A stretch of 64,000 nucleotides of DNA from Rubrivirga sp. SAORIC476. GTDB taxonomy: Bacteria; Bacteroidota; Rhodothermia; Rhodothermales; Rubricoccaceae. Shown here in pieces: positions 54,691 through 63,065 of this stretch (positions are counted from its first letter, which is position 1; each line of letters starts with the position of its first letter). A program made the translations under genes and the position numbers. Below the pieces are notes generated by a model that worked only from the letters and a program-made list of their open reading frames with translations, was not told the origin of the DNA and ran no database searches. The stretch is from the NCBI RefSeq assembly GCF_002283555.1, contig NZ_MVOI01000006.1, positions 514,040 to 578,039 of the forward strand. The letters run 5' to 3'.

Positions 54691-55502
54691 CCCGCTCCAG
54701 ACGCCTCGGGGAGGGGACGGGTGCTCTTCGCTTCGTCTTCGCCGGTCGCCGGAGTGAGCGCGTCCGCCGCCTCGGGGGCGACGCCGCGCCACGCAGCGAC
54801 GTGCTCCACGATCATCTGGCGGACGCGGTCACGCAGCGCGGGAAGGTCCGCCTCGGTAAGGCCGTCGGTGGAGACGGGAGGCAGCACGTCCAGGCGAACG
54901 TCGGCACGGGAGAACTGCCAGCCGTGCTTCGGGAGCGCGTCCATGGTGCCGTCGAGCGCGAGCGGCAGCACGGGCACGCCCGCGCGGATGGCCAGCCGGA
55001 AGGCCCCGTCGTGGAACTTCTTGACGCGGCCATCGCGCGAGCGGGTGCCCTCGGCGAAGAACATCACCGAGGTGCCGTGGTCCAGCTTCCGCTGCGCCCG
55101 GACCAGCACCGAGCCGCGGCTGGCGGGGTCCTTCCGGTCGACCGGGATGTCGTCGGCGAGCCGCATCAGCCAGCCCAGCACCGGGATGTCGAACAGTTCC
55201 TTCTTGCCGACCCACTTCATCTCCCACGGCAGCCGCGACACCACCGGGATGTCCGCCTGCGACTGGTGGTTGCTCACGACCACGTACGGGTGCTCCAGCG
55301 CGGCCGGGTCGACGCCGCCGACCGTGATGTGCCAGGCCGGGTTGACGCGCGTGATCCAACTGCCCAGCACCCGGAACGTCCGCCCGGTGTAGACGCGCGT
55401 CGGGGTGCGGTCGAAGAGCCGCACGAGCAGCATCGTGGGGAGGGCGACGAGGACGTCGAGGACGACGAAGGCCCAGGTCAGGGCCGAAGAGAGGGCTTTC
55501 AT
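54687..55502 (-). CDS. 1-acyl-sn-glycerol-3-phosphate acyltransferase (PlsC family)
   Basis: 271 aa. One N-terminal membrane helix (about 8-30), then the acyltransferase motifs NHQSQAD (His79, Asp84), the substrate-binding FAEGTRSRDG, and VPVLPLALDGT. It adds the second acyl chain to lysophosphatidate in phospholipid synthesis at the cytoplasmic membrane. The C-terminal 30 residues are low complexity. Its 5' end is divergent from the unknown gene at 55560 (57-bp gap). The gene name plsC is likely, but other family members acylate different lysolipids. Confidence 0.88.
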   Translation of the reverse strand: MKALSSALTWAFVVLDVLVALPTMLLVRLFDRTPTRVYTGRTFRVLGSWITRVNPAWHITVGGVDPAALEHPYVVVSNHQSQADIPVVSRLPWEMKWVGKKELFDIPVLGWLMRLADDIPVDRKDPASRGSVLVRAQRKLDHGTSVMFFAEGTRSRDGRVKKFHDGAFRLAIRAGVPVLPLALDGTMDALPKHGWQFSRADVRLDVLPPVSTDGLTEADLPALRDRVRQMIVEHVAAWRGVAPEAADALTPATGEDEAKSTRPLPEASGAG

Positions 55503-55559
55503 CTGCGCGCGCGCGGTCGGACGGGGGAACGCGGCAGTGCGCGCGACGATTCAGCCGTC

Positions 55560-56243
55560 ATGGACGTGATCAAGGTCTTCACCGAGGAGCCCATCGGGCT
55601 AGAGGCGCTCGTGCCGGACGCCGAGCCGGACGCGCGCCGCCGGGACGCGCCCCCGGCGACGCTGGAGGCGATGCTCGCCCCGACCGCGGCGCCCTATGCG
55701 CGGGCCTACCTCGCAGGCACCCATCTGGGCGACGTGCGGCGGGTCGGCGTCACGGCGCTCGACGCCGCCGAGGCCTGGATCCAGCCCCTCCTCGCCTGGA
55801 CGGCGGGGCGCGACGTGACGGCACTCCACGCCGACGGATCGCCCCGCGGCCTGCTGGCCGCCGAACTCGCCGCCGTCTTCCGCCGACCCGCCGGCATTCG
55901 GGCGCTGGCCGTCGGCCCGGTCGCGCCCGGCGCACTCGCCGAGGCTGCCGGTGAGGCGTCCACAGACGGCACCTCCCAGCGGCGAGACCATCTTCCGGCC
56001 CTCCGCGCGCTCCTCGACGGGGGCGCGGCCGTCCTCTTCCCCGAGACGGCCTTCGACGGCCACGACTGGAGCCTCTTCGCCCGCGCTCCCCTGCGCGACG
56101 CGCTCGCGGACGCGTTCCGTCGGCACCCGGCGCCGGGCGTCCGCCGCTTCGTCGCCCCGTACCGCCGCGCCCGCGGCGAGCACACGTTCTACTTCGAGCA
56201 GTGGGCCCTCGACGCGCTGCCCGACTGGGCGGAGGAGGTGTAG
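55560..56243 (+). CDS. Conserved-looking hypothetical protein
   Basis: 227 aa from ATG 55560. No signal peptide or membrane helix. The sequence is alanine-rich and probably alpha/beta. The N-terminal half contains GRDVTALHADGSPRGLLAAEL, and the second half is richer in aromatic and charged residues (LFPETAFDGHDWSLFARAPL, then ARGEHTFYFEQWALDALPDW). I do not recognise a family. It is divergent from plsC and precedes ribD by 89 bp on the same strand, so co-transcription with the riboflavin genes is possible. Confidence 0.65.
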   Translation: MDVIKVFTEEPIGLEALVPDAEPDARRRDAPPATLEAMLAPTAAPYARAYLAGTHLGDVRRVGVTALDAAEAWIQPLLAWTAGRDVTALHADGSPRGLLAAELAAVFRRPAGIRALAVGPVAPGALAEAAGEASTDGTSQRRDHLPALRALLDGGAAVLFPETAFDGHDWSLFARAPLRDALADAFRRHPAPGVRRFVAPYRRARGEHTFYFEQWALDALPDWAEEV

Positions 56244-56332
56244 CTCGTGGCGGAAGAGTGGACATGCGAAACCGCCGACGAGTCCTCCCACCTCGGTGCC
56301 GACGCGAACGCACCACCTCCGAACTCTGAACC

Positions 56333-57472
56333 ATGACCTTCGACGCTGCCATGGACCGCGCACTCGCGCTCGCCGCGCGCGGCGCCGGAGCCGTCAGTCC
56401 GAACCCGATGGTGGGGGCGGTCCTGCTGGGGCCGGACGGCGAGACGTGGGGCGAAGGCTGGCACCGGCGCGTGGGCGGGCCGCACGCCGAGGTCTGGGCC
56501 GTCCGCGACGCTGAGGCGAACGGGTTCGGCGACCGGCTGTCTGAGGCGACGATGGTGGTCACGCTGGAACCCTGCAGCCACCACGGCCGGACGCCGCCGT
56601 GCGCCGACCTGATCGTCGACCGCGGCATCCAGCGCGTGGTCGTGGCGCAGGAGGACCCGTTCCCCGCCGTCGCCGGGCGCGGTCTCCGACGGCTGCGCGA
56701 GGCCGGCGCGGACGTGACCACCGGCGTCCGTGGCGACGCGGCGCGGCGCCAGATCGAGGCGTTCCGGACGCACGTCACGACGGGCCGGCCGCTCGTGACC
56801 CTCAAGACGGCCGCGACCCTCGACGGACAGATCGCGACCCGCTCCGGCGACAGTCGCTGGGTGACCGGCCCCGAAGCCCGGGCGCGCGTCCACCGCCTCC
56901 GCGCCGAACTGGACGCCGTCCTCGTCGGTGCCGGGACCGCGCGGGCCGACGACCCCGCCCTGTCCGTCCGCGACGCGCCGCTGGCCGAGGGCCAGTCGCA
57001 GCCGCTCCGCGTCGTCCTCGACCGTCCGGGGACCCTCGCGCCGACGCTCGCCCTCTTCACCGACCGCGCCGCGCCCACGCTCGCCGTCGTGGCCGAGGGG
57101 GCTCACCCCGACTACCGCGACGCGCTGGCCGAGGCGGGCGGGGTCGTGTGGCGCGTCCCAGAGCGCGACGGCCACCTCGACCTCGGCGCGCTGCTCGACC
57201 GGCTCGGCGCGGGCGACGGGCTGCCCGCGGGCATCGGGTCGGTGCAGTCGGTGCTGGTCGAGGCCGGTCCGGGGCTGGCGACTGCGCTTCTGTCGCAAGA
57301 CCTCGTCGACCGCGTCCTCTGGTTCGTCGCGCCGAAGCTGGTGGGGGAGGGGATGCCCGCAGTCGGGGACCTGGGGACGGCACGCATGGCCGATGCGCTC
57401 GCGCTCGTGGAGAGCCGCTGGGAAACGGTGGGTGGAGACGCGCTGCTCCACGGGTTCCTGCGCCCGGCCTGA
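56333..57472 (+). CDS. ribD: Bifunctional riboflavin biosynthesis protein RibD (deaminase/reductase)
   Basis: 379 aa. The N-terminal deaminase domain has zinc ligands His51 and catalytic Glu53 (HAEVWAV), Cys81 and Cys90 (PCSHHGRTPPC). The C-terminal reductase domain (about 150-375) begins LVTLKTAATLDGQIAT, with the NADPH-binding DAVLVGAGTARADDP. It carries out the deamination and side-chain reduction steps that make 5-amino-6-ribitylamino-uracil phosphate. Riboflavin synthase follows 1.7 kb downstream on the same strand, with two exported proteins between them. Confidence 0.95.
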   Translation: MTFDAAMDRALALAARGAGAVSPNPMVGAVLLGPDGETWGEGWHRRVGGPHAEVWAVRDAEANGFGDRLSEATMVVTLEPCSHHGRTPPCADLIVDRGIQRVVVAQEDPFPAVAGRGLRRLREAGADVTTGVRGDAARRQIEAFRTHVTTGRPLVTLKTAATLDGQIATRSGDSRWVTGPEARARVHRLRAELDAVLVGAGTARADDPALSVRDAPLAEGQSQPLRVVLDRPGTLAPTLALFTDRAAPTLAVVAEGAHPDYRDALAEAGGVVWRVPERDGHLDLGALLDRLGAGDGLPAGIGSVQSVLVEAGPGLATALLSQDLVDRVLWFVAPKLVGEGMPAVGDLGTARMADALALVESRWETVGGDALLHGFLRPA

Positions 57473-57523
57473 CGCTCTCCTGCGAAGCTCGGGTGAGGGC
57501 GCTTCTTCGGCCCGACTCTCAGC

Positions 57524-57531
57524 GACCTTGC
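57524..57531 (+). promoter_or_regulatory. -7-like element GACCTTGC before the gene at 57551
   Basis: Variant of the recurring octamer, 27 nt before ATG 57551; suggests that this gene starts its own transcript rather than relying on ribD. Confidence 0.35.
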
Positions 57532-57550
57532 CCCGTCCTCGCCTCCTCCC

Positions 57551-58075
57551 ATGCTCGCGCGACTCGCCCTCCTCGCCCTGGCTCTCGGTGTGCTCCCCAC
57601 CGCCGCCCAGACCCCCACGCCGGTCCTCGACGGACGCCTCGTGGTCGAGGTGCCCGAGGGGCTCGACCGGCTCACCGAGGCGCAGCTTCTCGCCAAGTAC
57701 GGCGCCGCTCGCAAGCCCGCCGACGGGTTCGGTGACGCGATCCTGGCGGTCACCGTCACGGCCACCGCGATGGCGCTCCCGACAGACGACGCCGACCTCG
57801 GGCAGGTCGTCGCGGCGTTCCGCCAGCAGCTCGGAGCCACCTACGCCGACGCCGAGTGGCTCCGCGCCGAGGTCGACCGCTCGGGAGACCGGCCGGTGGG
57901 CGTGCTCGACGTGTGGCTGCCGGTGGGCAGCGGTCGGGTCCGCAACGTGATGGTGCTGGTCGCGCTCGGCGACGCGCTCGGCGTCGTGGCGGCCAACGCC
58001 TCCGAGGCCGCGGAGCCCGGCTGGCGTGAGGCGCTGGAGGCCGCTGTGGCGTCCGTCCGCCACGCCGACGCCTGA
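57551..58075 (+). CDS. Small secreted hypothetical protein
   Basis: 174 aa with a signal peptide (ends VLPTAAQ). The mature part starts DGRLVVEVPEGLDRLTEAQLLAKYG and later reads VGVLDVWLPVGSGRVRNVMVLVALG, a pattern reminiscent of DcrB/PsbP-like alpha-beta sandwich domains, though I cannot confirm the family. Its stop is one base before the ATG of the thioredoxin-like gene, so the two are translationally close and probably work together. Confidence 0.7.
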   Translation: MLARLALLALALGVLPTAAQTPTPVLDGRLVVEVPEGLDRLTEAQLLAKYGAARKPADGFGDAILAVTVTATAMALPTDDADLGQVVAAFRQQLGATYADAEWLRAEVDRSGDRPVGVLDVWLPVGSGRVRNVMVLVALGDALGVVAANASEAAEPGWREALEAAVASVRHADA

Positions 58076-58076
58076 C

Positions 58077-59201
58077 ATGACGCGCCTCGCTCTGGTCCTG
58101 CTCGTCGGTCTGGTCGCGGGGATGCCTGCGCGGGCGCAGCGCGCCGGCCCGGCCTTCGACCTGCTCCGCGAGGTCTACACCGTCGTCTTCGAGCAGCCCG
58201 CCTACCGACTCGCGTTCGAGACCGAGGTCGCCGGCCCCGACTCGACCACCTCCGACACCGGGGAGGCGACGGTTCAGGTGGACCTCGACTCGGGCCTCCC
58301 GTGGCTCTCCGTCACCTTCGACGAGGGCGAGACGCGCCGCCTCGCCTTCGACGGCGAGATCTACGAGGTCGACTTCCCGCGCACGCAGACCGTCTACGTG
58401 GACTCGACCGGGGACGAACTCTGGACGGGCTCGGCGTGGGCGCTCATGATGCACCCCGCGTTCGGCGTCGGCGCGCACTTCTTCGTGCAGGATGCGACGA
58501 CGGCGACGATGGCCGGAATGGACACCTCGGCCGACCGGCCCTGCGAGCGCGCAGACTTCTGGATGCCCGCCGAGGAGGAGGGGCAGGTGGGGTACTCGCT
58601 CTGCGTCGACGTGGAGACAGCCTTCCCCCTGGAGAGTCGCCTCGTCGATCCCGACGGGACCGTGATCACGGTCCGCCTCACGGATGTCGAGTGGATCGAC
58701 CCGTTGCCGCGCGCCGCCTTCCGCCTCGATTCTGCCGACGGTTTCGAGCGGGTGCCCTACCAGGACGAGACGCCGCCGCTGGCGGTCGGCCTCGCGGCGC
58801 CCGCATTCTCCGTCGAGGGAGAGGCCGGTCCGCTCGCGCTCGCCGACTACGCGGGCCAGTACGTGCTGCTCGACTTCTGGGGCACGTGGTGCGCGCCCTG
58901 CGTCGGCGCCATCCCAGACCTCCAGGCCAAGGCGGACGCCTACCCGGACCTCGTCGTGCTCGGCCTGGCCGCCTACGAGACGGACGACATGGACCCCGCC
59001 GCCTTCGTCCGCCAGCGCGGCGGGAGGTACGCCGTCGCCCGGGTCGACGATGCGCTTCTCGACGCCTACCAGGTCAAGGCCTTCCCGACCTACTACCTCG
59101 TCGGCCCCGATGGCCGCATCCTGTTCGCCGGCATCCCCGACCGCGACCCCGAGGCGGAGGACGCGCTCGCGGCCCTGCTGGTCTCGCTCTTCCCCGACTG
59201 A
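58077..59201 (+). CDS. Exported TlpA-type thiol-disulfide protein
   Basis: 374 aa from ATG 58077 with a signal peptide (ends MPARAQ). Residues about 25-235 are a beta-rich domain resembling outer-membrane lipoprotein-sorting or DUF-type sheets. From about 240 a TlpA/ResA-like thioredoxin domain carries the redox pair WCAPC (Cys272, Cys275), the cis-proline region VKAFPTYYLVGPDG, and a C-terminal helix. It should act outside the cytoplasm in thiol-disulfide exchange, for example cytochrome maturation or protein folding. Two further cysteines lie in the N-terminal domain. It ends 3 bp before ribE. Confidence 0.85.
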   Translation: MTRLALVLLVGLVAGMPARAQRAGPAFDLLREVYTVVFEQPAYRLAFETEVAGPDSTTSDTGEATVQVDLDSGLPWLSVTFDEGETRRLAFDGEIYEVDFPRTQTVYVDSTGDELWTGSAWALMMHPAFGVGAHFFVQDATTATMAGMDTSADRPCERADFWMPAEEEGQVGYSLCVDVETAFPLESRLVDPDGTVITVRLTDVEWIDPLPRAAFRLDSADGFERVPYQDETPPLAVGLAAPAFSVEGEAGPLALADYAGQYVLLDFWGTWCAPCVGAIPDLQAKADAYPDLVVLGLAAYETDDMDPAAFVRQRGGRYAVARVDDALLDAYQVKAFPTYYLVGPDGRILFAGIPDRDPEAEDALAALLVSLFPD

Positions 59202-59204
59202 CCC

Positions 59205-59807
59205 ATGTTCACTGGCATCATCGAAGAGGTCGGCACCGTCGCCGACGTGACGCCGCTGGAGGGCGGGCGGCGCCTCCGCATCGACTGCTCGTTCGCCGAC
59301 GCGCTGCGCGTGGACGAGTCGGTCGCGGTGGACGGCGTTTGCCTGACCGTCGTGGCGCATGACGCCGCCGGGTTCGAGGCGACAGCGGTCGAGGAGACGC
59401 TCTCGAAGACGGCCCTCGGCGACCGCGCCCCGGGCGACGGCGTCAACCTGGAGCGGGCGCTCGTACTCGGCTCGCGTCTGGATGGCCACCTCGTGCAGGG
59501 GCACGTCGACACGACGGGCGTCATCGACGCGGTGGAGACGCTGGCCGACTCGCACCTCGTCCGCGTGCGGTACCCGGCCGAGCACGCCGCGTACCTGATC
59601 CCGCGCGGCAGCATCTGCGTCGACGGCATCTCGCTGACCGTCGCCCGCCTCGACGAACCGGAGGGCACGTTCGCGCTCGCCATCATTCCCCACACCTGGG
59701 ACAAGACGACGGCTGCGCGCTGGACGCCCGGCGCTCGCGTCAACCTGGAGTTCGACCTCGTGGGCAAGTACGTCTTGCGGGCCGGACCGACGGATCGTCA
59801 TCAGTGA
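59205..59807 (+). CDS. ribE: Riboflavin synthase, alpha subunit
   Basis: 200 aa. Two tandem lumazine-binding barrels: the first begins MFTGIIEEVGTV and contains VDGVCLTVV; the second begins near HLVQGHVDTTGVI and contains ICVDGISLTV. It dismutates two 6,7-dimethyl-8-ribityllumazine molecules to riboflavin. Typical length. It follows the thioredoxin-like gene by 3 bp, so the two are probably cotranscribed. The remaining riboflavin genes (ribBA, ribH) are not in the window. Confidence 0.95.
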   Translation: MFTGIIEEVGTVADVTPLEGGRRLRIDCSFADALRVDESVAVDGVCLTVVAHDAAGFEATAVEETLSKTALGDRAPGDGVNLERALVLGSRLDGHLVQGHVDTTGVIDAVETLADSHLVRVRYPAEHAAYLIPRGSICVDGISLTVARLDEPEGTFALAIIPHTWDKTTAARWTPGARVNLEFDLVGKYVLRAGPTDRHQ

Positions 59808-59971
59808 ATTCCCCCAGCGGCAGGACGAGGCGTCAGGAGTGTAAGGGGAATCCTTATGCGGGGTGTGGGGGATTTGTCGGACGATCTCCCATCGGCCCCG
59901 GCGTCCTGTCAGGAGAGGCACCGTGGCACGGGGAGTGCAAGGGGGATCTGCACATTTAGCCCCCTGGCATC

Positions 59972-60076
59972 GTGACTGCTCTCTCTCTTCCCGCCCGTCT
60001 CGTCCAGACCCCGACCGCCCTCCTGCTTCGCCTCGGTGCTTTCTCGGCCGCTGTACTCGGCGTCGCTCTCTTCTAG
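59972..60076 (+). CDS. Putative 34-aa hydrophobic peptide
   Basis: GTG 59972 to TAG 60074-60076. The residues after a short polar start include LLLRLGAFSAAVLGVALF, one membrane-spanning length. It occupies the middle of an otherwise gene-free 500-bp gap. The GTG start and lack of any clear promoter make it uncertain, but it resembles the tiny hydrophobic ORF at 27520 in size and layout. Confidence 0.3.
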   Translation: MTALSLPARLVQTPTALLLRLGAFSAAVLGVALF

Positions 60077-60278
60077 GTCGGTTCCCTTCGAGCGCCGGAG
60101 TCCCATCGGCTCCTCCTGCCCTTCTCTCTGAGCCCGCCCACCTCCATTCCGTCTTAGGGCCTCTCCGACTGCTCGATTCGTCTCCGCCCCGTCCGGCCCC
60201 GTAAGGCTCGGCGGGGCGGTGGCATGTCTGGGCGATGTCTCCACCGAACGCTAGCCCGGAGCCGGGGGACGCCGGGCG

Positions 60279-60286
60279 TAGCTTCC
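60279..60286 (+). promoter_or_regulatory. -7-like element TAGCTTCC before miaB
   Basis: 30 nt before ATG 60309, same spacing as for recC and argS. Confidence 0.45.
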
Positions 60287-60308
60287 TGGCCGGAATCCGC
60301 TCCCCGTG

Positions 60309-61796
60309 ATGCAGCCCATCGCCGACCTCGACGTCCTCCCGGAGGACGCCCCCGCTCCCGTCTCGTCCGCCCCTGACGTGCACTCGGCCGACGCGCCGCG
60401 CATGGTCGCGGCCCGGCCCGGCACGAATGGCCGGAGCGTCTACATCGAGACGTACGGCTGTCAGATGAACGTCGCCGACTCTGAGCTGGTGGCCTCCATC
60501 CTGGGTGCCGACGGCTACGCGCTCGCGGAGCGTGAGGAGGACGCCGACGTGGTGCTGATCAACACGTGCGCCATCCGCGAGAAGGCGGAGGACCGCGTCC
60601 GCGGGCGGCTGACGCACGTCCGGGCGCGCAAGGAGAAGAGCCAGCCCGGTCTTCAGATCGGCATCCTGGGCTGCATGGCCGAGCGCCTGCGGTCGTCGCT
60701 TCTGGAGCAGGAGCGGCTGGTGGATTTGGTCGTCGGGCCGGACGCGTATCGCGACCTCCCGCGCCTGCTCTCGGAGAACCACGAGAGCGGGCAGGCGGCC
60801 GTCAACGTGCAGCTGTCGCGCGAGGAGACCTACGCCGACCTCGCGCCGGTCCGCTACGACACCAACGGCATCACGGCGTTCGTGTCCATTATGCGCGGCT
60901 GCGACAACATGTGCGCCTTCTGCGTGGTGCCGTTCACGCGGGGCCGCGAGCGGAGCCGCCCGGTGACGAGCATCCTGAGCGAGGTCGGCCAGCTGGTCGA
61001 CGCCGGGTACAAGGAGGTCACCGTGCTCGGCCAGAACGTCAACTCGTACCGCGTCGACGCCGACGGCCACGCGGTCGACTTCGCGGAGCTGCTCTACCGG
61101 ATCTCGCTGCTCAGCCCCGAACTGCGCATCCGCTACTCGACGAGCCACCCCAAGGACTGCTCCGACGACCTGCTGCACGTCCACCGCGAGCGGCCGACGG
61201 TGTGCGACTTCATCCACCTGCCCGTCCAGCACGGCAACTCGGACGTGCTGAAGCGGATGCGGCGGACGTACACGCGCGAGCACTACCTCGACCTGGTCGA
61301 CCGCGCCCGTTCCATCGTCCCCGGCATCGCGTTCTCGACGGACGTGATCGCGGGCTTCTGCGGCGAGACCGACGCCGAGCACGCCGACACGCTGAGCCTG
61401 ATGGAGGCTGTCCGCTACGACCACGCGTTCATGTTCGCGTACTCGGAGCGGCCCGACACCTTCGCCGCCCGCAAGTTCTCCGACGACGTGCCCGAGGCGG
61501 TCAAGAAGGCGCGGCTCTCCGAGATCATCACGCTCCAGAACGCGCACTCGCTGGAGAGCAACCAGCGCCGCGTGGGCACGGAGCAGGTGGTGCTCGTAGA
61601 GGGCACCTCGAAGCGGAGCGAGGAACAACTCCGAGGGCGGACGGACACGAACCACATGGTGGTCTTCGACCGGCCGGCCGGGCTCGCCGCGGGCGACTAC
61701 GCGGTCGTTCGCGTGAACGAGTGCACGAGCGCGACGCTGCTCGGGAGCTTCGTCCGCGCGACGACGCTGGCGGCCGAGACTGCGATCCCGGCCTGA
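60309..61796 (+). CDS. miaB: tRNA-2-methylthio-N6-dimethylallyladenosine synthase MiaB
   Basis: 495 aa from ATG 60309 (a GTG three bases earlier is in frame). A 40-residue non-conserved N-terminus is followed by the MTTase domain ([31 protein letters not shown]: three cysteines for the auxiliary cluster). The radical-SAM triad lies in GCDNMCAFC (Cys198, Cys202, Cys205), and a C-terminal TRAM domain follows. It adds the methylthio group to i6A37 of tRNAs reading UNN codons. Confidence 0.96.
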   Translation: MQPIADLDVLPEDAPAPVSSAPDVHSADAPRMVAARPGTNGRSVYIETYGCQMNVADSELVASILGADGYALAEREEDADVVLINTCAIREKAEDRVRGRLTHVRARKEKSQPGLQIGILGCMAERLRSSLLEQERLVDLVVGPDAYRDLPRLLSENHESGQAAVNVQLSREETYADLAPVRYDTNGITAFVSIMRGCDNMCAFCVVPFTRGRERSRPVTSILSEVGQLVDAGYKEVTVLGQNVNSYRVDADGHAVDFAELLYRISLLSPELRIRYSTSHPKDCSDDLLHVHRERPTVCDFIHLPVQHGNSDVLKRMRRTYTREHYLDLVDRARSIVPGIAFSTDVIAGFCGETDAEHADTLSLMEAVRYDHAFMFAYSERPDTFAARKFSDDVPEAVKKARLSEIITLQNAHSLESNQRRVGTEQVVLVEGTSKRSEEQLRGRTDTNHMVVFDRPAGLAAGDYAVVRVNECTSATLLGSFVRATTLAAETAIPA

Positions 61797-61800
61797 CCCG

Positions 61801-62283
61801 GTGCTCCGCCTGCGTCTGCTCGTCGGCCTGCTGGCCGTGACCGGCTGCGATGGCGCCGAGCCGCAGGCCGTCGACGTGACGCCGCTCGCGGGCGTCTACA
61901 CGGGAACGCACACCGCCAATGCGCTCGGCGAGGCCCCGGTGACATCTCCCGCCTCGGTGACGGTGGCGACCGACCGGACGACGCGGGCGATCTCGTTCAC
62001 GCTGGCCGTGCGGGGCGAGGCGCCCGTGGTGGTGCCGGGGACGGTCGCCGCCAGCGGCACCATCGTGGCGGGAAACCTGCTCGCGGCCTCCGCCCTGGGG
62101 ATCGAGTTCGTGGCCGACCCGGCGGGCACGATCCGCGGGGTGTACGAGGTGGCTGTGGAGGACTCGGTGCGGGCGACCGTCGCGGGCACGGTCGCGGGCA
62201 CCTTCACGCGCGAACGGTTCGACCTGACCCTCGTCGAGCCCGAGGCCGGCGGGGTGCGCGTCGAGGTGCGGACGGTCCGGTAG
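61801..62283 (+). CDS. Small lipoprotein of unknown function
   Basis: 160 aa from GTG 61801, four bases after the miaB stop. The signal ends in lipobox LLAVTGC. The mature part is a beta-rich sequence with LAGVYTGTHTAN early, then alternating strands rich in Thr and Val. This is the pattern of small beta-barrel or lipocalin-like lipoproteins, but no family can be named. Probably transcribed with miaB. Confidence 0.7.
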   Translation: MLRLRLLVGLLAVTGCDGAEPQAVDVTPLAGVYTGTHTANALGEAPVTSPASVTVATDRTTRAISFTLAVRGEAPVVVPGTVAASGTIVAGNLLAASALGIEFVADPAGTIRGVYEVAVEDSVRATVAGTVAGTFTRERFDLTLVEPEAGGVRVEVRTVR

Positions 62284-62408
62284 CGGGGCGTGCTGGTCGG
62301 GTGGCGCGTCCCGTCGAGCAACCATCGGGGCCATTCGGACTCTCTGTAGGACGTGGCCTGCCCGTAGGGCTATGCTGCACGCCGACTCCGTCTCTGCTGC
62401 TCTGTCCC

Positions 62409-63050
62409 ATGCGCGCCGTCCTGCTCCTGCTCGTCCTCTGGCCCTCGGCGGTGGTCGCCCAGGGAGAACTCGCGCTCGACTCGCTCGACGCCACGGACTA
62501 CGAGGACGCCGTGCGTCGCCTGCACGACGGTGATCTGGACGTGGACTTCCAGACCATGCGGTTCGCCTCCGCACTGACCGACGCCTACGACCCGTACGAC
62601 ACCGAGCCGCGGGAGCAGCGCCAGCGCCTCAACGAACACCTGTACCAGCACGACGCCCCCGAGGCGGCGCTGCTCGTCGCCGACTCCCTGCTGGCGGTCA
62701 ACTACGTCGACATGGACGCTCACTACGGGGCCGGCGTCGCGCATGACCGACTCGGCCACGCCGACGAGGCGGCGTTCCACTTCGAGGTGTTCGAGGGGCT
62801 GCTGGACTCGCTCCTTCGCACAGCGACCGGGACCGAGGACGACCCGTTCGTCGTGGTCCGCGTGGACGAGGAGTACGTGCTGATCGCCGTCCTCCGGCTG
62901 GAACTGCGCGGTCAGTCCCTGGTGGACTGCGCCAACACGCAGTGTGACCGGATGGAACTCCACGACCCGAGCGACGGCGGCGACGTGGACCTCTTCTTCG
63001 ACGTATCGCTCCCGTTCGGGCACATGCGCCGGACGATGGCGGGGCGGTAG
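62409..63050 (+). CDS. Secreted DUF4919-type protein
   Basis: 213 aa from ATG 62409, where a signal peptide begins (RAVLLLLVLWPSAVVAQ). The helical middle has TPR-like character (EAALLVADSLLAVNYVDMDAHYGAGVAHDRLGH), followed by FVVVRVDEEYVLIAVLRLELRGQSLV and a final VDLFFDVSLPF strand, the layout of DUF4919 proteins. Function unknown, extracytoplasmic. A TATGCTGC motif lies 38 nt upstream. Convergent with the ferredoxin gene, 15 bp apart. Confidence 0.75.
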   Translation: MRAVLLLLVLWPSAVVAQGELALDSLDATDYEDAVRRLHDGDLDVDFQTMRFASALTDAYDPYDTEPREQRQRLNEHLYQHDAPEAALLVADSLLAVNYVDMDAHYGAGVAHDRLGHADEAAFHFEVFEGLLDSLLRTATGTEDDPFVVVRVDEEYVLIAVLRLELRGQSLVDCANTQCDRMELHDPSDGGDVDLFFDVSLPFGHMRRTMAGR

Positions 63051-63065
63051 CGGCGCCGGACCCGT

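Larger units (their letters stand above)
59808..60308. other. 501-bp gap between ribE and miaB
   Basis: Contents: a weak stem TAAGG-GGAAT-CCTTA just after ribE, the tiny ORF at 59972, a hairpin CCGCCCCG (60184-60191) / CGGGGCGG (60212-60219), and the miaB -7-like element. GC content is lower than in the neighbours between about 59820 and 60170. No lumazine or FMN riboswitch fold was recognised. Confidence 0.5.

Noticed and set aside
59808-60308. Possible flavin riboswitch or structured RNA after ribE
   Set aside because: No FMN-riboswitch conserved core was recognisable and the location is downstream of ribE; only simple hairpins seen.
57756-61655. A 1,299-codon open frame on the minus strand
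   Set aside because: Runs across ribD-region proteins, ribE and miaB on the opposite strand, with low-complexity composition; all covered genes have firm family matches on the + strand.
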